The notes below the pieces were generated by a model, which saw nothing but the letters and a program-made list of their open reading frames with translations, did not search any database and was not told where the DNA came from. Below, one piece after another: positions 17,018-27,200 of a DNA stretch of 64,000 nucleotides; the first letter of the stretch is position 1; each line of letters opens with the position of its first letter. This DNA is from Paenibacillus tengchongensis (GTDB taxonomy: Bacteria > Bacillota > Bacilli > Paenibacillales > Paenibacillaceae): the NCBI RefSeq assembly GCF_008973665.1, contig NZ_WACP01000015.1:1-64000 (forward strand), given 5' to 3'. The translations under genes and the position numbers were made by a program.

Positions 17018-18844
17018 TTATTTTTTCAAATGATAGGGTACTGTAGTAATAATTACATCTCTGCGGTACAGCAGATGGGCCCGGAGCAGCAGACTGGACT
17101 GGTTATGCAAAATATTGTGCCAGCCTTTGCGCGGGATGAACTGCGGCACGATAACGGTCACATGATAGTCCGACTCGCAGGCCTTGCGCTGCACAGTGTC
17201 GATAAATTTGGTCAGCGGCTGGATGATGCTGCGGTAAGGCGAGTACAGCGTAACCAGCCGGACGTCGGGGTGGAACTTCTTCCATTTCTCCTCGAAGGTG
17301 TGCTCCTCGTCCCGCTCGAATGGAACGTGGACGGCGATAATCTGGCTGGCGTTCAGCGATTTGGCATACCGGAGCGAATTCTCCACCACGTGGGTGATGC
17401 CGGCCACCGGCAGAATAATGATGTTGCCGTTAAACTTCAGCAGAGGCTCTTCATTGTTGCTAATGCTGAGCTGGTCGGCGACTGCTTCATAATGCTTGCG
17501 GATACGGTAAAAGAGCAGAATGATGAGCGGCAGGAAGATCAGCACCGGCCACACCTGCGGAAATTTAGTCAGAAAGAACACAATCGTGACGATAAAGCTG
17601 ATGAGCGCCCCGGTGGTATTGATCGCCAGCTTGGTCCTCCAGCCTTCCGGCTTCTCACGGAGCCATTTGACCATCATCCCGCTTTGGGACAAGGTAAAGG
17701 GAATAAAGACCCCTACAGCGTACAGCGGAATCAGATGCTCGGTGCGCCCTTCAAAGGCGATAATCAGAATGATCGACAGAATTCCGAGGCTAAGTATGCC
17801 GTTCGAGTAACCCAGCCGGTCGCCGCGGACAGTAAACATCCGGGGAATGTATTTATCCTTCGCCAGATTTACCGCCAGCAGCGGAAATGCAGAATATCCG
17901 GTGTTCGCGGCCAGAATGAGAATCAGAGCGGTTGTGCCTTGAATAAAGAAGTACATCCCGTTACGCCCGAAAATGTGCTCGGCGATTTGCGATACAACCG
18001 TCACATCCTCACGCGGCGTAACCCCATAATAATACGCGAGCAGCACAATACCGGAAAAAAGCAGCGCCAGCAAAATCCCCATTGCTGCAAGCGTCTTGGC
18101 TGCGTTATTAGGCGCAGGCTCCTTGAAGTTCGGGATGGCGTTGGAAATCGCCTCCACCCCGGTCAGCGCCGAGCTGCCGGAGGAGAAGGCCCGCAGAAGC
18201 AGGAACAGGCTGATCCCTGCCACCTGTGTGCCGAGCGGCGTATGGAGTTCAGGCGGCACTCCGCCTGTGAGCACCTTAAACAGGCCGACACCGATCATAA
18301 GGAACAGGGCCAGTACAAACAGGTACACGGGGTAGGCCAGGAACGAGGCGGATTCTGTGACCCCGCGCAGGTTGAGCGTCGTAATGACCAGCACAAACAA
18401 GATCGCAATCGGCACATTGTACGGATGCAGACCGGGAAATGCCGACGTTACAGCGTCGGTACCCGCGGATACGCTGACGGCAACCGTCAGAATATAATCG
18501 ACCAGCAGCGAGCCACCGGCGATGAGGCCGGGGTATTTACCCAGATTTTCCTTAGAGACGACATAGGCACCGCCGCCGTGGGGGTAAGCGTAAATAATCT
18601 GCCGGTATGACAGAATCAGCGCCAGCAGCAGTACCAGCACGCCGATGGCAATCGGAATTGAGTACCAGAACGCTGCGGCGCCGACCGTAATCAGCACGAT
18701 CAGAATTTGCTCGGGACCGTAAGCGACAGAGGACAGGGCATCCGATGAGAGGATCGCCAGCGCCTTCGTTTTGTTCAGTTTCTGCTCGCCCAGCTGGTTG
18801 GACTTGAGCGGCCGCCCGATCAGGAATCTTTTTACCGAAGACAT
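17018..18844 (-). CDS. kimA: high-affinity potassium importer KimA (APC superfamily)
   Basis: The 608-residue protein is collinear with Bacillus subtilis KimA (YdaO, 607 aa) over its length. It opens SVKRFLIGRPLKSNQLGEQKL and contains LSSDALSSVAYGPEQILI, YAYPHGGGAYVVSKENLG and the conserved end PYHLKK. It has about 12 membrane helices (residues 30-450) and a cytoplasmic C-terminal domain (about 470-608). KimA is a potassium/proton symporter inhibited by cyclic di-AMP. ATG 18844 is preferred, with GGTGAGG 6 nt upstream. In B. subtilis kimA is preceded by a cyclic di-AMP riboswitch. I do not see its conserved core in the 220 bp upstream here, so transcriptional control may differ. Confidence 0.93.
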   Translation of the reverse strand: MSSVKRFLIGRPLKSNQLGEQKLNKTKALAILSSDALSSVAYGPEQILIVLITVGAAAFWYSIPIAIGVLVLLLALILSYRQIIYAYPHGGGAYVVSKENLGKYPGLIAGGSLLVDYILTVAVSVSAGTDAVTSAFPGLHPYNVPIAILFVLVITTLNLRGVTESASFLAYPVYLFVLALFLMIGVGLFKVLTGGVPPELHTPLGTQVAGISLFLLLRAFSSGSSALTGVEAISNAIPNFKEPAPNNAAKTLAAMGILLALLFSGIVLLAYYYGVTPREDVTVVSQIAEHIFGRNGMYFFIQGTTALILILAANTGYSAFPLLAVNLAKDKYIPRMFTVRGDRLGYSNGILSLGILSIILIIAFEGRTEHLIPLYAVGVFIPFTLSQSGMMVKWLREKPEGWRTKLAINTTGALISFIVTIVFFLTKFPQVWPVLIFLPLIILLFYRIRKHYEAVADQLSISNNEEPLLKFNGNIIILPVAGITHVVENSLRYAKSLNASQIIAVHVPFERDEEHTFEEKWKKFHPDVRLVTLYSPYRSIIQPLTKFIDTVQRKACESDYHVTVIVPQFIPRKGWHNILHNQSSLLLRAHLLYRRDVIITTVPYHLKK

Positions 18845-19066
18845 CATCAGCCTCACCCGACTTTTTTAGTGTTATATTACCCACGGCAGTCCGGAATAAT
18901 CTGAGCCTGATCCGCGCAATTTCAGGAAAAATACCGCCGCCACTGATCATCATACGGGAAAACACCGTTAACCGTAGCATGCGGCCTCATAGACAGATGG
19001 GAATTTTTTGAATACAATAACCGGATACAGCGGCGCCGGTGGAAGCGGATGCTTTTCTTGCCTGCG
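18845..19066. other. intergenic region upstream of kimA
   Basis: This 222-bp gap should contain the kimA promoter and the end of the SIR2/membrane-protein transcript. I find no cyclic di-AMP riboswitch core, no convincing terminator and no small gene with a ribosome site. Confidence 0.4.
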
Positions 19067-19432
19067 TCATCGCCGGAATAAATGTATCAGTGCATCTATG
19101 ATATAAACTCCAACATAAACAAACATATTGAATATAAAAAGCCCCAGATTAATACTGAGATATTGTTCGATCGTCACATACCCGGTCAGCAATAGCAGAT
19201 GCAGCCATAAGAAAGTCAGGTAAACCCACACCTGAAAACCAACGGTAAAGAGCGGAACTTTGCTGCTGTATCTCCTAAAAAACAACAGCCGGCTGAGCCA
19301 TGCAGGAATCCGTACACGGACCAAACTTTCCTCGTAACCCGCAATTCTTGCCGTGACCACCCAAAAGGCTACATAATTGACGACAATCGCTAAGCAAAGC
19401 TTCAAAATCGTATCCGTTGACATCGTATCCAT
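19067..19432 (-). CDS. small three-helix membrane protein, partner of the SIR2-like gene
   Basis: This is a 121-residue protein. The start at ATG 19432 has AGGAGG 6 nt upstream. It has three hydrophobic stretches: about 7-28 (LKLCLAIVVNYVAFWVV), 62-86 (FTVGFQVWVYLTFLWLHLLLL) and 91-117 (SINLGLFIFNMFVYVGVYII). A basic amphipathic segment (RIPAWLSRLLFFRRYSSK) lies between the first two. It begins 57 nt after the stop of the large SIR2-like gene on the same strand, in similarly AT-rich DNA, so the two probably form one operon. I recognise no family. Small membrane proteins next to nucleotide-consuming toxins can be anchors, effectors or immunity factors; which applies here is open. Confidence 0.7.
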   Translation of the reverse strand: MDTMSTDTILKLCLAIVVNYVAFWVVTARIAGYEESLVRVRIPAWLSRLLFFRRYSSKVPLFTVGFQVWVYLTFLWLHLLLLTGYVTIEQYLSINLGLFIFNMFVYVGVYIIDALIHLFRR

Positions 19433-19489
19433 TGGCCTCCTCCTATTCTGAGTTCCAGCCCTGTATGCGGAAAATACCCGGATCACTGT

Positions 19490-22400
19490 TCAATTAACCG
19501 CATTGCGTACCTCAGCAAATTCATCTGGGCTTCTATAAACGCTCTCCCATTGGCTTAAAGTATCAGATACCGGTTTGCTAACCGCATTACAATAATGAAT
19601 CATTCTGTAGGCCAGCCGGGCAGCAGCCACCCTGATTTCGCCTTTCGGGACAGCGTCGTCAGTCTCATCGCTATTTGGAATATTGCTTTCCTCCAGTAAA
19701 CATTGCAGACCTATTAACAGGGCAGCCTCAATCTCTTGAGACAACAGTTCAGGTGCAACCCGAAAAAGATCATGCATTACATTCAAAGCAGAGACTAAAT
19801 GCTCGTTACTACGCCACTGAATTTGTTGTGCAATCATCGTAAACAAAAACCGTGTCTCATCTTCGTTCAAAACAGCTTGCTCTTTATATTCGATGGCAAG
19901 AATAGCTGTGTCGTACAAAGCTAATTTTTGGTAGGGGCTCCCCATAAACAGATGCGCAATAAACTTATCATTAATAGATATAGTATTAGCGCATTTCCTT
20001 GCCCAGAGCAGTTCCAAACCGGGATGTGTAAGCCCGTGACTGCGCAAGCCTTCTACTATCTGCTCCATGAGTACGCGTTCCTGATCTGTTGGGTGCCAAC
20101 CAGTCACAGATAATAATAAGCGTGTCAACGTCTCGGTCATTTGAAACCAATGTTTGCGTGCCAGACTATCTGCATTAAAAAATTTCGTCTTTCCAAAATG
20201 GTATGAAAGCCGTGCGTACATGGCTGCGCAGAATGTCAGAATTACAGTGATATCCTGCGTAGTAAAGATACCGCGGAAGACCCCATGACCAAATTCATAT
20301 AATAAAGAATCACGGTTAGACATGGAAGCCTTGTTATCGCTTGCACGATCCCGGAAATCGGCTAACAGCAATGCTCTAATGACTTCTTTGGGGTTAACCT
20401 CCGCAGGATGCGGCAGCATTAAAAGAATTGTCCGTTCATACGATTTGAGCATCACAGGCCCATCTTGTTGCCAGAGCAGATCTCCCAACCGTTTGTCCTG
20501 TTCCTGGGTCAACCAGCCGTTACAAGACAGGACGGCCAAACGCCCAAGTGCGGCTTGCCGCAGCTCTGGTGAAGATAATGCTTGAACAAAGACCTCCTCT
20601 GTACCTGGAATAACTTCTGTACAAGGAATGGGCTTTTCTATTGGAAGAGCCAAAAAACTCATGGGATCCGACAAGTCGTAAAGCATCCGATAGTTATCGG
20701 GGAAAAGCGGGAATTTGAGTAACACGGCAATTTGTTGCGCCTTCTGTGTTGTTGTGAAAGCAGTCATCAACCTTCTCGTTAATTCGTTCAGCTTCTTATA
20801 ATTCAAGCGGAAATCACTTTGATAAATCTCAAGCAGATATTGAAGCAGCTGTTCCAGAACAGAAAATGAACACTTGCAGCACAAATGCGATAACAGCAAA
20901 GGCAACACCTCAGCGGTAAAACCGGCAAAGTTCTTCGCACCAAGCCAGTCGGCGGCCTGGATTTCACCTGAAGTACGGCGTAGCGCAACTAAATAACCAA
21001 GAGCCAGCTCATCCGCTGCTGACGCATTCAGTTTACTAAGTGCTGCCCGGGACAATACCTCTTCAACCGCTTTATGCTCATTGGCGCGCGCAATAGTAAC
21101 AACGGCCCAGGCAAATGCAAAGGGTGCAATTCGCTCCACTGCCCCGATCACCGCTTTACCTGCACTGGTGACCGTATGAATCCGGAAAGGATGACCGGTA
21201 TCTTCACGAAAACGCAGGAAGGCATATGCTGTAAAGCTATCCGTATCTTCCTTATCATTAAAGGAAACAGAACGCCGTCCAAAGTCAAACGAAGGCTGTT
21301 CCTTGTTGGAACGGTGGTCTTGACGGGGAGCAGTCAGCAGCAGTTGGAAGCGCTCATCTTCAGTATGCCAGTCGGTTGTGAACATTCTGTGCTTTTGCCG
21401 GCGTTCAGCCTCCGTATCTCTCGGTTTTGCCCCGGTTTCCTTAAAGTCTTTTCCTATGGAAGCAGCGTGCTCAATATAGCCCTTTAATGACATCAAGGCG
21501 CTTTCGTAGGAGAGCAGCAGCAAGCTTTGGTCATTGCTCTGAAGCTGCCTTCTAATAAGAACAAGCGAATGCTGCAGCAGCTCCTGCGCCTGCAGAAGTT
21601 CATTGCATTCAGCCAGCAGTCCGGATTTCCGCAATACCCATTCAGGCGAGTATTCGTTGACATTCCATGCATCCAGGTGCGCCCGCATCTCCTGATAATT
21701 AAAATTAAACATGGAAAACAAGCAACGCTCGTATGACAACCGATGGATCTGGTCATCTCTCATGACCGGCGGTTGGCTCTGGATTTGCCCGAATAGCTCT
21801 TTCCATCCCTCATAGTCACCGCTCTCACGCAAATCCCGCAACAAGGAAAGCTGGATGGACAGACGCATTTGTTGTTCTTCTTTGACTATAGACCCGAGAC
21901 TGCGTGCCAAGATTGCCTGATAGAACTCCAGCTCCCACTGTAAAGGCGGCCTTAGACACTTCTCCCGCAACCAGTCGTATTGGTACAACAGAGAAAGTTC
22001 GCCAACCTGATATTCCTTTATCGAGCGATGCAGGTACTCCTCTATTTCTCTTCTCAAACGAAGAGCTCTGTTGCGTATCGCATGGGGAAGAACCAACCAG
22101 CCGGGATAGGCATTACGTACGGACTGAAGATGTGAAATGACGTCCGGCAAAGACTTTTTTTCATCCAGGTCCCGTTTCAGTTCTTCCGGCCAAACCTGCT
22201 GTGAAGTATGTACACTGTCCAGAAGGTAGTCGAGTAGACCTTCATAGCGTTGCCGGGGACTGCCGGCGGGCGCCAGTGCAGATATGTCCAGAACGACCAC
22301 TTTTTTGCGCAGCAGCAATCTTTTTTGGGCGTCGGGATAATCCTCATGAGTGAACAAATAAATCTGCGGAGAGTTTTCAATCCCCAGATTATCGTGAATC

Positions 22401-23059
22401 CAGCCGATCCACTGGTTGAAGTTCGGATCATCTCCTGAAAACCCGATTAAACATAACGTGTTCTCAAGCAATGACTGTTGGACGGTATTGATCAAGGGAG
22501 CAAATTCCCGCGGGTATCTCCGATAATCTTCGGAAGTGATAATAAAAGGCCGGTGGGAAGGAAACGTTCCATGCAGCTTAACAATCCGGGGAGCATCCAC
22601 ACTGGAAACCAGATCTTCTTTGCAGTTAATAATATTAAAACGTTTGCTTGTAATTTCCTGGGAAGCCCGTTCCAATAAGGTATCATAATTAGTCGTGAAT
22701 ATATCTGTCCAAGGCAATTCCAGCAATTTCGTATGCAGGGCAGAGGGGCTGTACTGGGCGTCGGGTATCCGGGAGATCAGCAAATGATTCAGCACATTCC
22801 GCCCAAAGGCGGCTTCTACCTGTTCCGCCAAAGCAAGGGGGCTAAGATACTGCGTACCTGCAGGCTTAACTGAATGCAGCTTCTCATAAAAGGTGTCGGC
22901 CAGCTCATTCCAGGTGGGAAATGTCGGCGCAAATAGCGAACCGCTGTCCGCATTGCGGCTAAATCCAGCTCCCACAAGTACAGCACAACGATTAGATTTT
23001 AAACTTTCGGTAATTTGTTTCAAATACTGCTCTAGTACCTGTGATACTACAGTGGTCAT
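19490..23059 (-). CDS. SIR2-like NADase domain fused to a large helical sensor region; candidate anti-phage protein
   Basis: The 1189-residue protein has an N-terminal SIR2_2-type domain (about 10-260) with all landmark motifs: GAGFS (30-34), TTNYD (122-126, Asn124), KLHG (161-164, catalytic His163) and LIGFSGDDPNF (204-214). The remaining 900 residues are mostly predicted helix with no recognised domain. Stand-alone SIR2 proteins of about 1000 aa (DSR1/DSR2 type) deplete NAD+ after sensing phage structural proteins through the C-terminal part; this protein fits that plan but is longer. The start ATG has GGGAAGGG 6 nt upstream. Its base composition looks clearly lower in GC than kimA and the pectinase, suggesting acquisition. 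A small membrane protein follows in the same operon. NADase activity and defence role are inferred from motifs and architecture. Confidence 0.85.
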   Translation of the reverse strand: MTTVVSQVLEQYLKQITESLKSNRCAVLVGAGFSRNADSGSLFAPTFPTWNELADTFYEKLHSVKPAGTQYLSPLALAEQVEAAFGRNVLNHLLISRIPDAQYSPSALHTKLLELPWTDIFTTNYDTLLERASQEITSKRFNIINCKEDLVSSVDAPRIVKLHGTFPSHRPFIITSEDYRRYPREFAPLINTVQQSLLENTLCLIGFSGDDPNFNQWIGWIHDNLGIENSPQIYLFTHEDYPDAQKRLLLRKKVVVLDISALAPAGSPRQRYEGLLDYLLDSVHTSQQVWPEELKRDLDEKKSLPDVISHLQSVRNAYPGWLVLPHAIRNRALRLRREIEEYLHRSIKEYQVGELSLLYQYDWLREKCLRPPLQWELEFYQAILARSLGSIVKEEQQMRLSIQLSLLRDLRESGDYEGWKELFGQIQSQPPVMRDDQIHRLSYERCLFSMFNFNYQEMRAHLDAWNVNEYSPEWVLRKSGLLAECNELLQAQELLQHSLVLIRRQLQSNDQSLLLLSYESALMSLKGYIEHAASIGKDFKETGAKPRDTEAERRQKHRMFTTDWHTEDERFQLLLTAPRQDHRSNKEQPSFDFGRRSVSFNDKEDTDSFTAYAFLRFREDTGHPFRIHTVTSAGKAVIGAVERIAPFAFAWAVVTIARANEHKAVEEVLSRAALSKLNASAADELALGYLVALRRTSGEIQAADWLGAKNFAGFTAEVLPLLLSHLCCKCSFSVLEQLLQYLLEIYQSDFRLNYKKLNELTRRLMTAFTTTQKAQQIAVLLKFPLFPDNYRMLYDLSDPMSFLALPIEKPIPCTEVIPGTEEVFVQALSSPELRQAALGRLAVLSCNGWLTQEQDKRLGDLLWQQDGPVMLKSYERTILLMLPHPAEVNPKEVIRALLLADFRDRASDNKASMSNRDSLLYEFGHGVFRGIFTTQDITVILTFCAAMYARLSYHFGKTKFFNADSLARKHWFQMTETLTRLLLSVTGWHPTDQERVLMEQIVEGLRSHGLTHPGLELLWARKCANTISINDKFIAHLFMGSPYQKLALYDTAILAIEYKEQAVLNEDETRFLFTMIAQQIQWRSNEHLVSALNVMHDLFRVAPELLSQEIEAALLIGLQCLLEESNIPNSDETDDAVPKGEIRVAAARLAYRMIHYCNAVSKPVSDTLSQWESVYRSPDEFAEVRNAVN

Positions 23060-23307
23060 TTGAATCCCTTCCCTAATAAAGTTATAGTTTAAATCCGGCG
23101 CCCAATATATTCAGTATACTTCCAGTATTTATAAATCATATGTTACCATATTTCTTACGTTTACTATAAGATGACGTAGAACACAACAATACTTAAAACA
23201 GTAATCGCAATTTCAAAATTATTAGACTAACGTATACTCGCTGCCTCCACCTTGTCCTTCCCCCGCCCGCCGGGATATAATGGCCCATATATTGGGGGGA
23301 TCAAGTG
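23060..23307. other. AT-rich divergent intergenic region
   Basis: This 248-bp gap separates the SIR2-like gene from the divergent Rossmann-fold gene. It is strongly AT-rich up to about 23225 and then changes abruptly to GC-rich, which may mark the edge of an acquired segment. No gene or clear terminator is visible. Confidence 0.4.
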
Positions 23308-24216
23308 ATGAAGCTGTTTAACCGGAGAACGGTCCGTGTGCCGTATGCCAAGATCAAGAAAGCCAACAGGCTGCGCAATGAATCCACCAAAGACGACTGG
23401 GTGCATTGGGCGGATTACCGCGAACAAATCCGCGAGGTCATTGCGAAGACCATGGAAGACTATCAGCCGGGCTGCGGACACATCGTGCTGCTGGGCGCAG
23501 GGAACGGCAACGATGTGCCGATTTCGTATATTGAAACTGTTTTTGAGCGGATCACCATCGTCGACATCGATGAACAGGCGCTTGACCGCCTGATCGCCAA
23601 GTCGGCTTACCCCGGCAAGTTCTGCAAAGCCGTCATTGATTTAACGGGGCTGGGTCAAACGGTGACTTCCCTGGCCGATCTGAAAAATAATATCGAAGCG
23701 TTAGAGCCGGCGGTCGACCTGACCAAAGTTGCCGCCCCGGTGGATGTTGCCATGAATTTATGCTTCACCACCCAGCTCTTGTCGGCTTATTTCCACCGGG
23801 AGAAGGATAAGGAAATCTCGGCGGAATTCAGCGCCGCGCTGGACCGGCTGCTGGAGCGGATTCACATCGGCCTCTTCGAGGGACTGGCCGGGCTGCTGGC
23901 CGAAAGCGGAGTGGTCATCCACCTGACCGACACCCTGCTGCTGCAAACCAAGCAGGATTATGTCAGTCCGGCAACCCCCAAGGTGGAGGCAATCGTTAAA
24001 GGGGACCGCAAGGGCAACGCCCACCTGCTGTATGGACATCTCAAAGAGTGGGACCGCCAGGGCCTGTGCCTGCCGGGAGCCTTTATCCCCAGACATCCGG
24101 ACATCCTAAGGCGCTTTACCGCCGGTCCGCATTACTCCCTGCTGTGGCAGTTCGTCCACGATGAATATGAGGACCGGGATTATTATGTGACCGCACATGT
24201 GCTGGCCAAGAAATAA
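23308..24216 (+). CDS. putative SAM-dependent methyltransferase-like protein, unknown substrate
   Basis: The 302-residue protein has a Rossmann-type nucleotide-binding signature: HIVLLGAGNGNDVPI (about residues 60-74), followed after the next strand by ITIVDIDEQALDRL. This matches motifs I and II of class I methyltransferases. The rest (a helical middle part, and PRHPDILRRFTAGPHYSLLWQFVHDE near the end) matches nothing I know. ATG 23308 has GGGGGA 7 nt upstream; the adjacent GTG 23305 is a poorer fit. It stands alone, ending at a strong bidirectional terminator. An enzyme role is likely, but the substrate cannot be named. Confidence 0.6.
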   Translation: MKLFNRRTVRVPYAKIKKANRLRNESTKDDWVHWADYREQIREVIAKTMEDYQPGCGHIVLLGAGNGNDVPISYIETVFERITIVDIDEQALDRLIAKSAYPGKFCKAVIDLTGLGQTVTSLADLKNNIEALEPAVDLTKVAAPVDVAMNLCFTTQLLSAYFHREKDKEISAEFSAALDRLLERIHIGLFEGLAGLLAESGVVIHLTDTLLLQTKQDYVSPATPKVEAIVKGDRKGNAHLLYGHLKEWDRQGLCLPGAFIPRHPDILRRFTAGPHYSLLWQFVHDEYEDRDYYVTAHVLAKK

Positions 24217-24234
24217 AGCGGTAAACATTACAAA

Positions 24235-24281
24235 GAGGGGAGTCAAAACAGCCATGATATCAGGCTGTTTTGACTCCCCTC
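24235..24281. terminator. strong bidirectional terminator
   Basis: A perfect 19-bp stem (24235-24253 with 24263-24281, left arm GAGGGGAGTCAAAACAGCC) encloses a 9-nt loop. It lies between the convergent methyltransferase-like gene and the pectinase gene and should stop transcription from both sides. Confidence 0.9.
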
Positions 24282-24292
24282 TTCACCTTTCT

Positions 24293-27200
24293 TTAATGCT
24301 CGACCCTCACCGTTACGGTTGCCGTGGTCCGGTTGCCCGCCCGGTCCACCGCCTCATAGGTGATGGTATAGACACGGCCGCTGCCTTTGCCCGAACGCTC
24401 GGCGCGCAGCTCAAAGTCGAAGTCGGCGGTGCCGTAGGCCGCGCCCTGAATATCGTTGTCCGTATTGCCGTCCCCTGGGCCGTTGTCCGGTTCATTGCTG
24501 GTAATGGACAGCAGGGTTACCGCTGCTATTCCTGAACCGGCATCATACACATCGGCGGTGACATGGATCGCTTCCATCCGGTGGCCCTTGGCCTTAAGCA
24601 CCGGCTTGTCGGCCGTCAGCCGCAGAACCGGAGGCTCCGTGTCCGTAACTTCAGGCTCCTTCACCGTGAACCTGATCGTATAGACCTGCGCGCTGCCATC
24701 CTGTGCGGTAACCCTAATCACGGCCGTGCCGGGGAGCGCTGCCGCCTGCTCTACCGTGACCGTTGCCGCAGCCGCAAGGGCTTCGGCGGCTACCACGGGA
24801 ACCGCATTGCCGTCTTCAACGATCACCGTGTACGCTGTCACGGCCGGGTCAAAGCCGGGCAAAGCGCTGCCGTCCACCGTGAGCCCGGCCAGCTCGCGGT
24901 TGCTGCCGGCAAGGCCCGAGAGCGCCGCCGGGTTCCAGCCATCGCTGCCGCCCAGCAGGCTGGCCGGAGTAAACAGCGCCGCCTCCTCCGGTGTCAGCTG
25001 CTGCGACCAGCCGGCCCTGCTCACCGGGGCCGCTCCCGGCCCGAAGCTGGCGAACTCGCCGTAGCGGGCCGTCTTCTCGTTGGCCGCATTGCCCCAGTTA
25101 TTCCAGCCCGCAGGGGCAATATGCCCGCCCAGGTAGCTGTTGATGTAGACAACATTGGCATCGGCGCGCCAAGGTCTGCCGAGGGCTACGCCCGTAATGC
25201 CGGGCTCGGCGGTCGCCCGGGAGTTCAGGAAGATGTAGCCCGGCTTGCCCGCTGCAGTGGAGGCGGCGGTTACGTATCCGCCGCCGAGGCTGTGCAGTGT
25301 GCTGTTCTCAAATAAGGCGGTGGCATTGCCGAAGATGAAGTCGACCGTGCCCTCTATATAACTATCGAGATAATAATGCCGGCCATTGTTGGCATACAGC
25401 GTATCCTGATGTCCGCGCAGGCTGACATCCCTGAACACCAGCCGGTCCGCGTTCGCATACAGCGCCACAGCCTGCCCGGCATTGATCCCGGCGTCATTGC
25501 GGATCGTCAGGTGCTCGGCCGTGAAGTCGCTAGCCTGCACCCGGAAGCTGTAGCTGCCCGAGGTGCCAAGCGCATTGCCGCTGGCATCCAGCGTGCTCGC
25601 TGCATCTCCGTACACCAGCACCGTGCCCTCCCGGCTCTCGCCGATCATCCGCACCTTGACCTTCTGGGACGGGAGGTCAAGCTTCTCGCGGTAGATACCG
25701 TCCCGGATCTTGATAATCGTTGGCACGGCGCTGTTGGCCGGGACGGCATTGATGGCCTCCTGCACCTTCGTAAATTGTCCGCTGCCGTCCTTGGCAACGG
25801 TCAGTACCGGCGCAGGCACTTCGCTGGCTATCGCCGAAGAAGGCCCCTCCCCCGCTGGGTTCACTGCGGAGACAACATAATAGTAGCGGGTGCCGTTCAC
25901 CAGACCGGCATCGGTATAGGACGTGTCCGTGAGGCCGGAAGCGACCGTTTCAAACGGTCCGGAAGAAGCGATGCCCCGGCGCACGGTATAGGACACGGCG
26001 TCCGGCACCGCCTCCCAGCTTACGGCAACGCTGGCGTCATCCGGGCCGGCCGTAAGTTCCGCAGGTTGGGCAGGCTTGCCGTCCATAGCCGCCGGCCGTA
26101 CACTTGCCGCCGCAGAGTCCAGACTGTGTGTGCTGCTGTTCACGGCAGCAACCTTATAGTAGTACGGCGTGCCGTTCACCAGGCCCGCATCGGTGTAAGC
26201 TGCTTCCGTAACTGTGGCAATGACGGCATACGGGCCTTCTATCTCCGCCGCACGCTTCACCTCATAGGAGGCAGCCCCGCCAACGGCCTCCCACTGCAGC
26301 TGCGCCGCATTCGGCAAGGACTGCGCCGACACTGACGGCGTGCTCAGATGAGCAGCCGGTGTTACGGCGACCGGAGCCGAATCCGGTCCCTCCCCGCCGA
26401 TACCGGTCGCCGAGACCACATAATAGTACGTGGTACCGTTCGTCAGTCCGGCATCCCGGAAGGATGCCGCAGTAACGGCGGAGGCAACCGCCGTATAGGG
26501 TCCCTCCGCAGCCAGGCTGCGCTTGACGGTGTAACGGATCGCATTCTCCACTGCCTGCCACTGCAGGTCCCCCTGCGCACTGCGCGCCGTTGCGGTCAGT
26601 CCCAGCGGGGTAGCCGGAGTCACCGCAGCGGTGGACGGCGTTGCCGACACCTGATTGGACGGGCCGCTCTCCCCGGTGGAGCCGGTGGCCGTAATGACAT
26701 AATAATAGGCCGTATCATTCTGCACTGTCTCATCGATATAGGAGACATCGGTCAAGCCAGAGGCAACTGCCGTGTATGGGCCGCCATCCGTCGTGCTGCG
26801 TTTCACCGTATAGGTAGACGCTCCTTCGGCGGGGGACCATTCCAGCTTAATTTTGCCGTTGCCGGGGGTTGCACGGAGTCCGTTCGGGCTCTCCGCCGGC
26901 TCCACGTACACCTTAAGGTTGTCGAAATACAGCGTGCCCTTGCCGGTGCCCGGCATCTTGGCGGAAATCCGGGCAATGCCGCCCGCCGTCAGATCGGCCT
27001 CCAGCGGCGCATCATCCTGGACCAGCACATCGTCAATGTAGATGTCGGCCGTCCTGGCCGGTACGTTCACAATCAGCTTCAGGCTGTACCACTGATTGTT
27101 CACCGGCGGGTCCATCAGCTTGTAATCGGCACCGTTCTTTTTGTAGATCAAAGTGTAGTTCCCTTCCGCCACGGGAGCGGTCGGCTTGCGGATCTGCAGG

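Noticed and set aside
16883..18610. Long open frame on the plus strand, opposite kimA
   Set aside because: Antisense shadow of kimA in GC-rich DNA; the translation is Arg/Gln/His-rich and resembles no protein.
18845..19066. Cyclic di-AMP (ydaO-type) riboswitch before kimA
   Set aside because: I looked for the conserved core with its GGGAACC and CAGCTAAC-like segments on the minus strand and did not find it.
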